A DNA stretch of 64,000 nt from positions 34,956 to 98,955 of the forward strand of contig JAREWP010000055.1 in the NCBI GenBank assembly GCA_029001845.1, read 5' to 3'. Both the position numbers and the translations under genes were made by a program. Numbering within the stretch: position 1 is the first letter of the stretch; every line of letters begins with the position of its first letter. The notes under the pieces were generated by a model that ran no database searches, was not told the origin of the DNA, and saw nothing but the letters and a program-made list of their open reading frames with translations. Shown here piece by piece: positions 35,816 through 44,722 of this stretch. Source of the stretch: Candidatus Magnetocorallium paracelense. Lineage in GTDB: Bacteria > Nitrospirota > Thermodesulfovibrionia > Thermodesulfovibrionales > Magnetobacteriaceae.

Positions 35816-36712
35816 TTAATCTTTATATCCTATAGCAGATATATTACCAACCGAAACGGAGAATCTTACTCTTCCCACTCTGCTTCTCTTTAAATAAGAT
35901 AATAATTTGTTTTTAATATTTATCCTTACAGGAAGCAGCCTTATCCAGTAAAGTAATGAGTATGTATTAGTTATATTTTGTACTGAGATCGATCGAAATC
36001 CTGCCTGTTCCATTAAAAGTCGCAGACTCTTTTTTGAAAAGAGCTGCATATGCTCAATATCATATATCGGCGATTTTTTTCCCAATAAACGGGAAAGTAA
36101 GGAACGATAATTATGAGTTATAAAAAACGCTGCTCCCTTTGGTTGTAACAGATCATAGATTTGTCGACACATAATATCAGGCCGGTATATATGCTCTAAA
36201 GTCTGGAAACAGGTAACAAGACTAAAGCTTTCCTTTTTATAATCATAAAAATTAAAGCTGTCATGCTTTATTAATGAGCGAATTGCAAGTGACGCCGTCT
36301 CTATGGGCGCCAGAGAGGGCTCGATCCCTATAACTTCCTTGAAGTTCGCCTTTATTAATTTTTCTAAAAATGCTCCATTGCCTGTGCCGATGTCAAGCGC
36401 GCAATCACGGAGTGTCAGTTTAAAAGAATTTAGATATTTTGCATAAGTATCTGCTGCGTCATAGGCTTCTTCAGCACTGTCGTAGGCGGCAATTGCATAA
36501 GCCTTTTCCAGCTTCTCAAACTCTATGGCAGGTGAGGAGTAAAGCACGTCACATTCATGGCATAGAAGTAATCGAAAATGCATGAATTCTGGATTTTTTC
36601 TGGAAGCAAACGCAAATGAGTCCAATTGATCCGGATCGAAATCAGCATCCATAAAAATTTTGGCGGAATTCGCAGAGCCACAGACAGGGCATGCACGACT
36701 CTTTAATCTCAT
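35816..36712 (-). CDS. SAM-dependent methyltransferase with N-terminal zinc-ribbon-like motif
   Basis: A 298-residue protein. Residues 8-11 (CPVC) and the later LLCHECDVLYSSP form the cysteine pairs typical of class I methyltransferases in sugar and polysaccharide loci. ALDIGTGNGAFLEKL is motif I (SAM binding), EVIGIEPS the acidic loop, and SLVTCFQTLEHIYRPDIM motif IV, placing it in the Methyltransf_23 group. It is likely to methylate a sugar or nucleotide-sugar. It lies 8 bp downstream of the epimerase-GT2 fusion and in one minus-strand operon with it and the transketolase pair. Confidence 0.85.
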   Translation of the reverse strand: MRLKSRACPVCGSANSAKIFMDADFDPDQLDSFAFASRKNPEFMHFRLLLCHECDVLYSSPAIEFEKLEKAYAIAAYDSAEEAYDAADTYAKYLNSFKLTLRDCALDIGTGNGAFLEKLIKANFKEVIGIEPSLAPIETASLAIRSLIKHDSFNFYDYKKESFSLVTCFQTLEHIYRPDIMCRQIYDLLQPKGAAFFITHNYRSLLSRLLGKKSPIYDIEHMQLFSKKSLRLLMEQAGFRSISVQNITNTYSLLYWIRLLPVRINIKNKLLSYLKRSRVGRVRFSVSVGNISAIGYKD

Positions 36713-36720
36713 AACCTCAA

Positions 36721-38691
36721 CTAATTTTGTTTCTGCACATCAATTGATGCATTTAAAATTTTTCCGTCCATGATGATGCTTTGTCTGATAAAGTGCGGTC
36801 GTCTTTTTACTTCTTCGAATATTTTGGCTATATACTCCCCAAGAAGACTGATGGCGAAAAGATTGATAGAGCCGAAAAAAGTAATCAGTAAAATCAGAGT
36901 AGTAAAGCCGTGGGGCGTTATATCGGGAAAGAGCAATCTCAGAACAACTTGATATATGAACAATCCTGTGGAAAATCCGAATAGAATTACTCCAAAAAAG
37001 CTTAATATATTCAAAGGAGTATTGGAAAACGACAATATACCTTTTTTAGCCCAGCCGATATTTTTCCATAGATTATTGGTGCTCCTGCCGAATAATCGCT
37101 CAGGTCGTTTGTAGTCTACTCCTGCTTGTTTAAATCCTGCAAAGGCTCGGACTCCTCTGAGAAAAAAGTCGCGTTCAGGGAATTGAAGCAGACACCGTAC
37201 CACACGCTTATCGATTAAAGAAAAATCACCGGCGTCGTGAGGAATAGGAATATAGGAAAATCTGTCAAAAAGACGATAAAACAGTTTATAGGCGATACGC
37301 ATGAACCAGGGGGCATCGCGATCTACTCGTCGGCCGTATACAATGTCGTACCCCTCCTTCCACTTGCTTACAAAGGCCTCTATCAATTCAGGAGGATCCT
37401 GTAAGTCACCGTCAAGGAGGACACATCCATTCTTTGAAGCAATTTCCATTCCGCTTCTAAAGGCGGATTGTGAGCCAAAATTTCTAGAATGGCTAATGCC
37501 GATTACTCTCCTGTTTTGTCGGCTTAGTCCCTGAATAATCGTTTCGCTTTGGTCCGGGCTGTTGTCATTGACAAAGATGATCTCATAATCGATTTTCATC
37601 TTTTCAAAGATATTGCATAAGCGCTCGTACATGACAGGTATGGCTTGAGCGTCTTTATAGCAAGCAATGACAGCCGTTATGCTATGAGTTCTGTCGCGTT
37701 CGAACTGTTTGGAAGTGAGTCTGTAACGTTCCATATTTTCAATAGAATTAAACCATTCAATGGTTTTCAACACACCGTCGTACAATGTTGTCCGGGCTTT
37801 CCACTGTAAGCATGTCCGGGCTTTTTCCGGATTTGAATACCAATCGGATACATCCCAGAGACGATTGGACATTGAAGAGAATAGAGGGGCTTCTTTAATG
37901 TCAAAAAGTTCTTTAAATAAATCCGCTATGTCGGAAATAGTGGTTCGAATTCCTGTTCCAATATTGAACGAGTCCCCATAATAGGCTTCTGTTAAATATA
38001 AAGCAGTATGTATAAAAGCCTCACAAACATCATCGATATAAATAAAGTCACGAGATATATCGGGATTGACGAGGGGAGGAAAACGATTTTCCCGTGCATT
38101 CACAATCATGGAAGGGATCAGCCTGGAAGAGTCTTCCATAGAACCGTAAACTGAATATAGACGAAGGTTGGCGCAAGGAATCCCTATTTGTTTTCCGGCA
38201 TAATATATAATTCCCGAAGCCGATGCCTTGGCAGCTGCGTAATGGCTGTTAGGAGTCAGCACCTGTGATTCCGGGGGGTGTTTGGAATTGTCTCCATATT
38301 CCGATGAACTTCCGGCATGTATCAACCAAGTCATGGTGCGACCGGATAGTTCGTCCACCAATCGGCTCGTTAAGTTAACATTGGTTTGATAAATAAGAGA
38401 AACATCCGTCTCAAAGGAGTAGCCTCCATAGGTAACACAATTAAAGATAGTACGAGGCTGAATTCGATCGAGAACATCGCGAAGATTACTTTCCACAAGT
38501 AAGTCTGTTGCCATGATGTTTCTCTCCGGAATTTTTTCCAAACGCCAGGCAGGAAATCTTGAGACAGTGCCGAAAATATCGGACCTGTGAGAAATCAGTT
38601 GATTCATCAAACTTCCACCTACAAACCCGCTTGCACCCAGGATCAAAACAGGCCCTTGTAATTTCCGGATTTTGTTAGATAAACTCTCCAT
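36721..38691 (-). CDS. Fusion of an NAD-dependent sugar epimerase/dehydratase and a GT2 membrane glycosyltransferase
   Basis: A 656-residue two-part enzyme. Residues 15-320 are an extended SDR: GASGFVGG (19-26) binds NAD, SSS at 128-130 and Y151...K155 are catalytic. Residues 338-570 are a GT2 domain of the DPM/GtrB type: VIACYKD, VNDNSPD (375-380), DGDLQDPP (427-434), then two C-terminal membrane helices (about 565-585 and 605-625). GT2 enzymes of this type load a sugar onto a polyprenyl phosphate, so the fusion could make and load a modified sugar in one protein, which would then feed the GT-C enzymes nearby. Such partners are usually separate genes. The product sugar is not readable. Confidence 0.85.
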   Translation of the reverse strand: MESLSNKIRKLQGPVLILGASGFVGGSLMNQLISHRSDIFGTVSRFPAWRLEKIPERNIMATDLLVESNLRDVLDRIQPRTIFNCVTYGGYSFETDVSLIYQTNVNLTSRLVDELSGRTMTWLIHAGSSSEYGDNSKHPPESQVLTPNSHYAAAKASASGIIYYAGKQIGIPCANLRLYSVYGSMEDSSRLIPSMIVNARENRFPPLVNPDISRDFIYIDDVCEAFIHTALYLTEAYYGDSFNIGTGIRTTISDIADLFKELFDIKEAPLFSSMSNRLWDVSDWYSNPEKARTCLQWKARTTLYDGVLKTIEWFNSIENMERYRLTSKQFERDRTHSITAVIACYKDAQAIPVMYERLCNIFEKMKIDYEIIFVNDNSPDQSETIIQGLSRQNRRVIGISHSRNFGSQSAFRSGMEIASKNGCVLLDGDLQDPPELIEAFVSKWKEGYDIVYGRRVDRDAPWFMRIAYKLFYRLFDRFSYIPIPHDAGDFSLIDKRVVRCLLQFPERDFFLRGVRAFAGFKQAGVDYKRPERLFGRSTNNLWKNIGWAKKGILSFSNTPLNILSFFGVILFGFSTGLFIYQVVLRLLFPDITPHGFTTLILLITFFGSINLFAISLLGEYIAKIFEEVKRRPHFIRQSIIMDGKILNASIDVQKQN

Positions 38692-38700
38692 ATATTTTTT

Positions 38701-39615
38701 TCAATTCAACAGGCGGTAATAATCCAACACATTTTCTACATCTATGCCCGATTCTTTTCTGTGAAAGTGCTGGGAACCGTATTTATGAGTGGGGTAACCT
38801 TTGGCGTGAAAATGGTCGAATCGATCGATCGTGATCCCCTTTTTTAGTAACCATAAGGCCATCATTTGTCCAAAACCTCCCTGTGCGACATGCTCCTCTA
38901 TGATTCCAATTTTTTTTACCACTTTAAGGCGTTTCAGAAATTCATCGGGAGGCGGATTTGTTTCTAAAGGCAACTCCGTTACAACCCATATCTCAGGTCT
39001 CAGGTTTTTTTCACGAGCGCACATATGGTGTATATAAGAGCCGGCTATAGCTCCAACGATCACTAAAACAGTGTCTTTTTTGCCGGACAGAACTTTTCTC
39101 CATGGTACGTAAGGCGGAATTTCAAAGTCCTTCGGTTCTTCACACAGTCCAAGGCGAATATAAGATGGTATCGGGAATGTTCTTGATTTTTCCGTAATAC
39201 TCCCGATATCGTCGGCAAAAGCAGGTATAAAAGCGTGGAAATTCTGCAGTGTCAACAGAGAGCCATAATCTTCGATCGCGTGATGAGTAGGACCCATTAC
39301 ACCGTATCCGTAACCACCACCATTTCCAATTATCTTAACAGGTAACTTGTGTAGCGCTAAGTCATTACGTATTTGCTCAAAAGGTCGGGCATAACAAAAG
39401 GGCGCAATACTATAAACCCATACGGACAGTCCTTTTCGGCAGATTCCTGCTGCAACGGAGATCATATTTTGTTCCGCCACGCCTGCATTAATAAAGTAAT
39501 TACCCATGATTTCTCGAAGAGGTTCCAGTGTCTTGAATCCCACATCTCCGGTCAGGAACACAAATGGTTCTCTTTTAAATAAGGCTGTCAGACTATGACA
39601 AATTAGATTTCTCAC
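38701..39615 (-). CDS. Transketolase-like C-terminal subunit
   Basis: A 304-residue protein covering the pyrimidine-binding and C-terminal domains of a split transketolase. It contains FINAGVAEQNMISVAAGICRKG (the catalytic Glu that activates thiamine diphosphate), PFCYARPFEQIRNDLALHKLPVKIIG and GVMGPTHHAIEDYGSL. It pairs with the gene just upstream (N-terminal half), with a 4-bp ATGA overlap. It sits beside an epimerase-GT2 fusion and a methyltransferase, so it probably transfers a two-carbon unit in making an unusual surface sugar, not in the pentose phosphate pathway; that role is inference. Confidence 0.88.
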   Translation of the reverse strand: MRNLICHSLTALFKREPFVFLTGDVGFKTLEPLREIMGNYFINAGVAEQNMISVAAGICRKGLSVWVYSIAPFCYARPFEQIRNDLALHKLPVKIIGNGGGYGYGVMGPTHHAIEDYGSLLTLQNFHAFIPAFADDIGSITEKSRTFPIPSYIRLGLCEEPKDFEIPPYVPWRKVLSGKKDTVLVIVGAIAGSYIHHMCAREKNLRPEIWVVTELPLETNPPPDEFLKRLKVVKKIGIIEEHVAQGGFGQMMALWLLKKGITIDRFDHFHAKGYPTHKYGSQHFHRKESGIDVENVLDYYRLLN

Positions 39616-40391
39616 GATGCTTCTACTTCTTTAAGGGCCAGTGAATATTGTTTTTCAGTTAATGGCAGGTAGTGCCAGTGCATTTTGTTTTCCATAAAAG
39701 AAATGCCATGACCTTTGATTGTGCGTAATATTATGATTCGCATGCGAGAGGAAGATTGTATAATAATATCTCTCAAGTCATCGGCATTATGACCGTTTGT
39801 TTCAAACAGGTCTATCTCAAATCCTTTTAGTTTTTTGGTTAGAGGCTCTAATGAAGCCACTTCTCCGGTAGTACCAAAACCCTGAAGCCCATTGGCGTCA
39901 ATCAGCACTGTAAGATTAAACAGATTATGATGGGAAGCGAATAATAGTGTTTCCCAGTTTGATCCTTCCTCCCATTCACCATCTGAAGTAAGGCAAAACA
40001 CATGCCCCCTTTCATTCTTTATTCTATTCGCCAACGCGATTCCTGCAGCCAATGGAAAACCATGACCAAGACTTCCTGTGGAAAAAGATATTTCTTCGAA
40101 CTTATTGAAAGGCGGGTGTCCCGGTAAAAAGGTGTTGTCTTTGTGGAACGATCTCAATTCATTATCGGATAAACGTCCGAGACTCCATAGTGCAATATAG
40201 AGAGCTCCTGCTGCATGACCTTTAGAGAGAACAAAATCATCCTCTTTCATCAATACTTGGTGAAATAAAACCAGTATTGTATCCAATGCTGACAGATTAC
40301 CTCCAATATGGCCGACTCCGCTCTCGTAGTGCATTTGCAATAATCTGATTTTTGCTTGTTTTATTATTCGATGAATACTAAAATCATTCAT
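39612..40391 (-). CDS. Transketolase-like N-terminal subunit (TPP-binding)
   Basis: A 259-residue half transketolase: SGVGHIGGNLSALD, FVLSKGHAAGALY, STGSLGHGFPLAAGIALA and the thiamine diphosphate/Mg2+ motif SDGEWEEGSNWE (136-147) with ANGLQ about 20 residues later. The first base of the usual GDGE is Ser here. It begins the minus-strand unit that continues through the C-terminal subunit, the fusion protein and the methyltransferase. Together the two subunits equal one normal transketolase. Split enzymes of this kind recur in polysaccharide and antibiotic sugar clusters. Confidence 0.88.
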   Translation of the reverse strand: MNDFSIHRIIKQAKIRLLQMHYESGVGHIGGNLSALDTILVLFHQVLMKEDDFVLSKGHAAGALYIALWSLGRLSDNELRSFHKDNTFLPGHPPFNKFEEISFSTGSLGHGFPLAAGIALANRIKNERGHVFCLTSDGEWEEGSNWETLLFASHHNLFNLTVLIDANGLQGFGTTGEVASLEPLTKKLKGFEIDLFETNGHNADDLRDIIIQSSSRMRIIILRTIKGHGISFMENKMHWHYLPLTEKQYSLALKEVEAS

Positions 40392-40548
40392 AGTCGATTT
40401 TGTTTGATTAAAGGTTTAACCGGGCTATTTTAGCGCATCCTTTTTTGACTGTCGGTTCATTACACCTTATCATAATTTCAAGGATAGGAATTTTTAATTT
40501 TTTTATGAGGGGTACCGAGTCATAAGCCTGCGTGAACATTGGTTAACC

Positions 40549-40584
40549 AACCGCAGCCGCAGGCTTAAGCCTGCGGCTGCGGTT
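40549..40584. repeat. Perfect 36-bp palindrome without a loop
   Basis: Two 18-bp arms (AACCGCAGCCGCAGGCTT and its exact complement) meet with no spacer. It is much more GC-rich than its surroundings. It could extrude a cruciform or be the core of a mobile or regulatory element. There is no adequate T-run for a terminator on either strand. Confidence 0.85.
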
Positions 40585-40871
40585 TTGAAGTCCGCCGAAG
40601 GCGTTATTCAAAGAATTGTGATTTGCATGTAAAGCTGTTTTCCTGACTTTTTCGAGACAATCTCTTTTTTGAAGGTCAATGTTAGCTAAAAAGTATATTC
40701 CTGAATAAAATAAAATAACAAAGTAAAGGAAGGAAATGCAATATTAAAGCTGTATTCAGTGTTTTGCAAGCTGACTGAAGGTACTGTTCCATGTAACAGT
40801 TTAATCTCTTGTAAAAAATATGTGCAAAAAAGCAACAATATTTTTAACATATGTCTTGTGTCTTAACTTGT

Positions 40872-41004
40872 CAGGCCTATAGACTAAAGGCTGAAAACCG
40901 GAGGTAAAGACATACATAGTCAAAAAAATGTTTCGCCTTTTACTAAGATGAGGCGGGTATATTCAATTCCCTGCATCAGTCTTCAACTAAATACCTTAGG
41001 TTGC
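40872..41004. repeat. Degenerate GTAACT-type element
   Basis: CCTATAGACTAAAGGCTGAA matches the inner left part of the element at 3861-4008, and the following AAAGACATAC recalls the copy at 24590. The outer ends are not preserved. It may be an old copy. Confidence 0.5.
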
Positions 41005-41072
41005 ATTTCTATTTTAAAATGATAAAAAAAAATGTTATGATAACTTTTAAAAATTTATTATAAGGAGACAAC

Positions 41073-42503
41073 ATGAAAATATTTTTTCTTACACTTTTTC
41101 AAATCTTTTTATTTATTCTTCCCGTCTTTGCCGGCGGTGGCGGCGGAGAGGGGCAGGGAAGTACGACCTATCCTCTCGCTTCATCAGGGCTTGGTTATTT
41201 TTCGATTTTTTTCTTTGTCATGGCCTATTCTCTGGTCATTTTTGAAGAGGTGCTTCACCTGAGAAAGAGCAAACCGGTGCTCCTGGCGGCAGGCGTTATT
41301 TGGGTATTTGTGGCGATCAGTTATGTAGGAATGGGAAATACTCACCATGCCGAAGAGGCGATCAGACATAATTTGCTTGAATATGTCGAACTGTTTCTCT
41401 TTCTTCTTGCAGCTATGACATACATCAACTCAATGGACGAGCGTCATGTTTTTCAGGCTTTACGCTCCTGGTTGGTGACGCGGGGGTTTTCGTTGCGTAC
41501 GATTTTTTGGGTAACAGGGGTGCTTTCCTTTTTTATATCGCCGATTGCAGACAATCTGACAACGGCTCTGTTGATGGGCGCCGTAGCAATGGCTGTAGGA
41601 GGGGATAATAAGAAATTTGTGGTTCTCGCCTGCATCAATATCGTGGTAGCGGCAAATGCGGGAGGCGCTTTCTCCCCATTTGGAGATATAACCACTTTGA
41701 TGGTATGGCAGAAACAGAAAGTCGAGTTTCTTGAATTTTACGCCATTTTCTTTCCATCGGTAATAAACTGGCTCATTCCTGCTTTTATTATGAATTTTAC
41801 TATTGGAAAAGAGAAACCGGCTGAAGTGGAAGAACACTTCACAATGAAGCTCGGCGCAAAAAGAATTATGTTTCTCTTTTTATGTACTATCGCAACGGCT
41901 GTAAGCTTCCATAATTTTCTTCATCTGCCCCCTGCTGCGGGAATGATGTTGGGACTTGGTTATCTGGGATTCTTTTCATTTTATTTGAAGAAGAAGGAAA
42001 AACGGACATACAATGTAGACGACAACCCTCTTTCCCATCAGACAGACCATTCAAAGCCGCAATATTTTGATCTTTTCACTAACGTGGCCAGGGCGGAATG
42101 GGACACTCTTCTTTTCTTTTATGGCGTTATCCTTTGTGTAGGCGGTCTTTCGCAGTTCGGCTACCTGTCAATGCTATCCAATTATATGTATATGGACCTC
42201 GGACCGACAACGGCGAATGTGGGAGTAGGGATTCTGTCAGCCATAGTTGATAATATACCCGTTATGTTTGCCGTACTCACAATGGACCCGGTAATGTCGC
42301 ACGGTCAATGGCTTTTGGTAACCCTTACAGCCGGAGTGGGCGGCAGTATGCTGTCTATCGGTTCGGCCGCCGGAGTTGCTTTGATGGGATCTGCAAGAGG
42401 CATATACACTTTTGGAGCGCACCTGAAGTGGATGCCCGCCATTGCCCTTGGATATGCAGCGAGCATTGCATTGCATCTGGTAATAAATGCAAAACATATG
42501 TAA
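41073..42503 (+). CDS. nhaD: NhaD-type Na+/H+ antiporter
   Basis: A 476-residue inner-membrane antiporter that exports Na+ in exchange for protons. The N-terminus (FFLTLFQIFLFILPVFAG) is a signal-like helix followed by Gly-rich GGGGGEGQGS. NhaD/IT-superfamily marks are ISPIADNLTTALLMGAVAMAV, VAANAGGAFSPFGDITTLMVW and, near the end, LSAIVDNIPVMFAVL and GGSMLSIGSAAGVALMG, the two symmetric half-repeats with conserved D-N pairs. About thirteen helices, normal length. RBS TAAGGAG precedes ATG 41073. It is convergent with the FeoB-like gene; two hairpins separate them. Confidence 0.93.
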   Translation: MKIFFLTLFQIFLFILPVFAGGGGGEGQGSTTYPLASSGLGYFSIFFFVMAYSLVIFEEVLHLRKSKPVLLAAGVIWVFVAISYVGMGNTHHAEEAIRHNLLEYVELFLFLLAAMTYINSMDERHVFQALRSWLVTRGFSLRTIFWVTGVLSFFISPIADNLTTALLMGAVAMAVGGDNKKFVVLACINIVVAANAGGAFSPFGDITTLMVWQKQKVEFLEFYAIFFPSVINWLIPAFIMNFTIGKEKPAEVEEHFTMKLGAKRIMFLFLCTIATAVSFHNFLHLPPAAGMMLGLGYLGFFSFYLKKKEKRTYNVDDNPLSHQTDHSKPQYFDLFTNVARAEWDTLLFFYGVILCVGGLSQFGYLSMLSNYMYMDLGPTTANVGVGILSAIVDNIPVMFAVLTMDPVMSHGQWLLVTLTAGVGGSMLSIGSAAGVALMGSARGIYTFGAHLKWMPAIALGYAASIALHLVINAKHM

Positions 42504-42513
42504 TTAAGAGTCG

Positions 42514-42578
42514 TCATGACTGCCGGTTATGTCGGCAGTCATGAGCGTATTGTTTACGGTTAATTATCAACCGTAAAC
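42514..42578. terminator. Two hairpins between convergent nhaD and FeoB-like genes
   Basis: The first has 12-bp arms (TCATGACTGCCG and complement) at 42514-42544; the second has 10-bp arms (GTTTACGGTT and complement) at 42552-42578. Neither is followed by a long T-run, so termination efficiency is uncertain, but placement between convergent genes fits a bidirectional stop. Confidence 0.5.
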
Positions 42579-42606
42579 CGCTTACCGTCAACTGTAAACC
42601 GGTCCC

Positions 42607-44538
42607 CTACAATACATAAACAAGTAACCTATTAAGCGCTCCTGCTATGATAAATGAAGCTGAATTAATGGCGAAAATCGTTATCAGGGCAGTCCTCAAA
42701 CCAAGCTCCTTGACCATCGCGCCTATATTGGCGAAACAGGGTATAAATGTAGTCGTAAATATGACGGCGACAATACACTGTATGTAATCGAGCTTTCCCT
42801 TTTCAATAAGATTAATAATCATGGCGGCGGCGGCCTCGTGTCTGGCGAATGTCAGTAACACGGCATCTACCATATCGAGTGGAAGACCGAGATAGCCCTG
42901 TATCGCCGGCGCCAGCACTACTTTCATCGCATTGAGGAGCCCAAGCTTTTCGAGTGCGAACAGCACGAGTGCTGCAAGAATAAATACCGGGACAGCCTCT
43001 TCAAGGAACCAGTACAGCCTGTAGTATGTCTTTTTTACGACAGCCCTCACATTCGGAATTCTCAGGCTTGGAAGCTCCTGGATATAACCTGATTTGCACT
43101 CCTCCTTCAGTAATCTGTTAAGGGATAAACCTGCGCTTACTGCAATAAAGATAAGTGTTGTAAAAGCTATGAAGAATGCTGTGGGGCCAATCCTTCCCAG
43201 TATATTCATATTCAAACCCAGTTGAGATGCGCACGGGATGGTCATGGCGATAAGAAATACGGCGATATATTTCTCCTTTTTCGAATGGAGGCATTTCGTT
43301 GTAAGGGTGGCCATAGTTTTACAGCCGAAACCGAGCACTATGGGCATTATGGCGGACCCGCTTAACCCGAACTTGTTGAATATGCGTTTCGTCAGAATGC
43401 TCAGATTGGGAATATAACCGACATCTTCCAGTACATTATAAAACAGAAAAAAGACGGACAAAATAGGCAGTACGGTTATCAGGGCGTTCGCCAAACCGAG
43501 TGACAGTAATCCGTAATCACCGATTAGAAATTCTTTGAGAAGTTGATTGGAGATGACATCTGTTAAATAACCTTCCGTCGGGAGCCAGAGCCAATGCTCC
43601 ATCCATCCGGCGATTGCCGTAGCAACATCTACAATAAGAAGGTACATGATATATAGTATCATGAAAAGTATAGGGACGCCTGTTACCGGATTTCTGCTCA
43701 ATGCCGAGAACTTCATGGACTTTCTCTCAAAAGTGAGAGTATGCTGTTTTATAACCTGTGAAGAAATATCATCGATCCACCCTGCATATTTGTCATTAAT
43801 GATTCTCAATAAATTGCCCCTTGCAAATTGTTGTTTCAGGCCGGATATTTCTTCCATGATTTTGGACATGTGAAGAGTGTCGTAATTCTTATGAATATAT
43901 TCGATAATATAGGGTTCTTCCAGAAGCAGAAGCCTCGATATTTTACGTCCATATTTGTCGTCCTTATATAAAAGAGATTCCAACCTTGCTATGCCGCCCT
44001 CGATAAGGTCACCGTAATATATCGTCTTGCCGGATTTTTTCGCCCTGCGGATACTCTCTTTTAGTCTGTTCGTACCGATACGGCTTATTGCGATCTGCTC
44101 TACAACTGGAACTTCAAGGAGAAGGGACAGCTTTTGAGCATCGATCCATATGCCCTTATTCGCAGTTTCGTCAACTGCATTGAGAGATATAACCAGAGGT
44201 ATGCCAAGTTCCATCAAATCTACGGTAAGTGAAAGTGATTGTTTCAATCGGTTGGCGTCTACACACTGAACGACAACATCCACTTCAGAGGAGAGCAGTA
44301 AATCTCTTACAACAAGCTCTTCTTCGGAATGTATGTAGAGACTTTGCAGTCCGGGAGTGTCTATTACATCATAGGTCTCGTTTCCTATCTTACATGTCGA
44401 TTGTTTAACCTCTATTGTAGACAAGGGGTAATTCGCTACAATATTGTATTCTCCGGTAAGGTTATTAAATGTCAGGCTTTTCCCTGTATTGGGAAGCCCG
44501 ACTATTGCAATCCGTCTATTTCTCTTAAGTGAATCCAA
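42607..44538 (-). CDS. FeoB-like GTPase/membrane transporter, divergent
   Basis: A 643-residue protein. Residues 1-170 are a GTPase: P-loop GLPNTGKS (14-21), DTPG (G3) and NAVD in place of NKxD (G4). A middle region (to about 270) and then a membrane domain with about ten helices follow, in the two-fold Gate/FeoB layout. FeoB imports Fe2+. Here the usual GCNVPAIMATR gate motif is GFGCKTMATLTTKCL, keeping the Cys but losing the Asn-Val-Pro, and the second half carries IPCASQLGLN. No feoA or feoC neighbour exists. It could transport a different metal or be a diverged FeoB, so I give no gene symbol. It is alone on the minus strand. Confidence 0.85.
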   Translation of the reverse strand: MDSLKRNRRIAIVGLPNTGKSLTFNNLTGEYNIVANYPLSTIEVKQSTCKIGNETYDVIDTPGLQSLYIHSEEELVVRDLLLSSEVDVVVQCVDANRLKQSLSLTVDLMELGIPLVISLNAVDETANKGIWIDAQKLSLLLEVPVVEQIAISRIGTNRLKESIRRAKKSGKTIYYGDLIEGGIARLESLLYKDDKYGRKISRLLLLEEPYIIEYIHKNYDTLHMSKIMEEISGLKQQFARGNLLRIINDKYAGWIDDISSQVIKQHTLTFERKSMKFSALSRNPVTGVPILFMILYIMYLLIVDVATAIAGWMEHWLWLPTEGYLTDVISNQLLKEFLIGDYGLLSLGLANALITVLPILSVFFLFYNVLEDVGYIPNLSILTKRIFNKFGLSGSAIMPIVLGFGCKTMATLTTKCLHSKKEKYIAVFLIAMTIPCASQLGLNMNILGRIGPTAFFIAFTTLIFIAVSAGLSLNRLLKEECKSGYIQELPSLRIPNVRAVVKKTYYRLYWFLEEAVPVFILAALVLFALEKLGLLNAMKVVLAPAIQGYLGLPLDMVDAVLLTFARHEAAAAMIINLIEKGKLDYIQCIVAVIFTTTFIPCFANIGAMVKELGLRTALITIFAINSASFIIAGALNRLLVYVL

Positions 44539-44722
44539 TTGTAACCTCTCTTTTAAAGATAAATTCCAGATAACTGTTCACAGGGATCGGGGATTGGTCG
44601 TCTGCTGCAACTCTCTCTAATCTATATAAATATTTTCATCTAATTATAATTCCTTGCATATTATAAAGGCAAAGGGCATCATGAGAAGAAATGGATAATA
44701 TTGCACAGGTTGTCAGATTCAA

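Larger units (their letters stand above)
40392..41072. other. Gene-free stretch of 681 bp between the transketolase operon and nhaD
   Basis: No gene is supported. It contains a perfect 36-bp palindrome (40549-40584), a degenerate GTAACT-type element (about 40872-41004) and AT-rich sequence before nhaD that probably holds its promoter. Confidence 0.6.
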
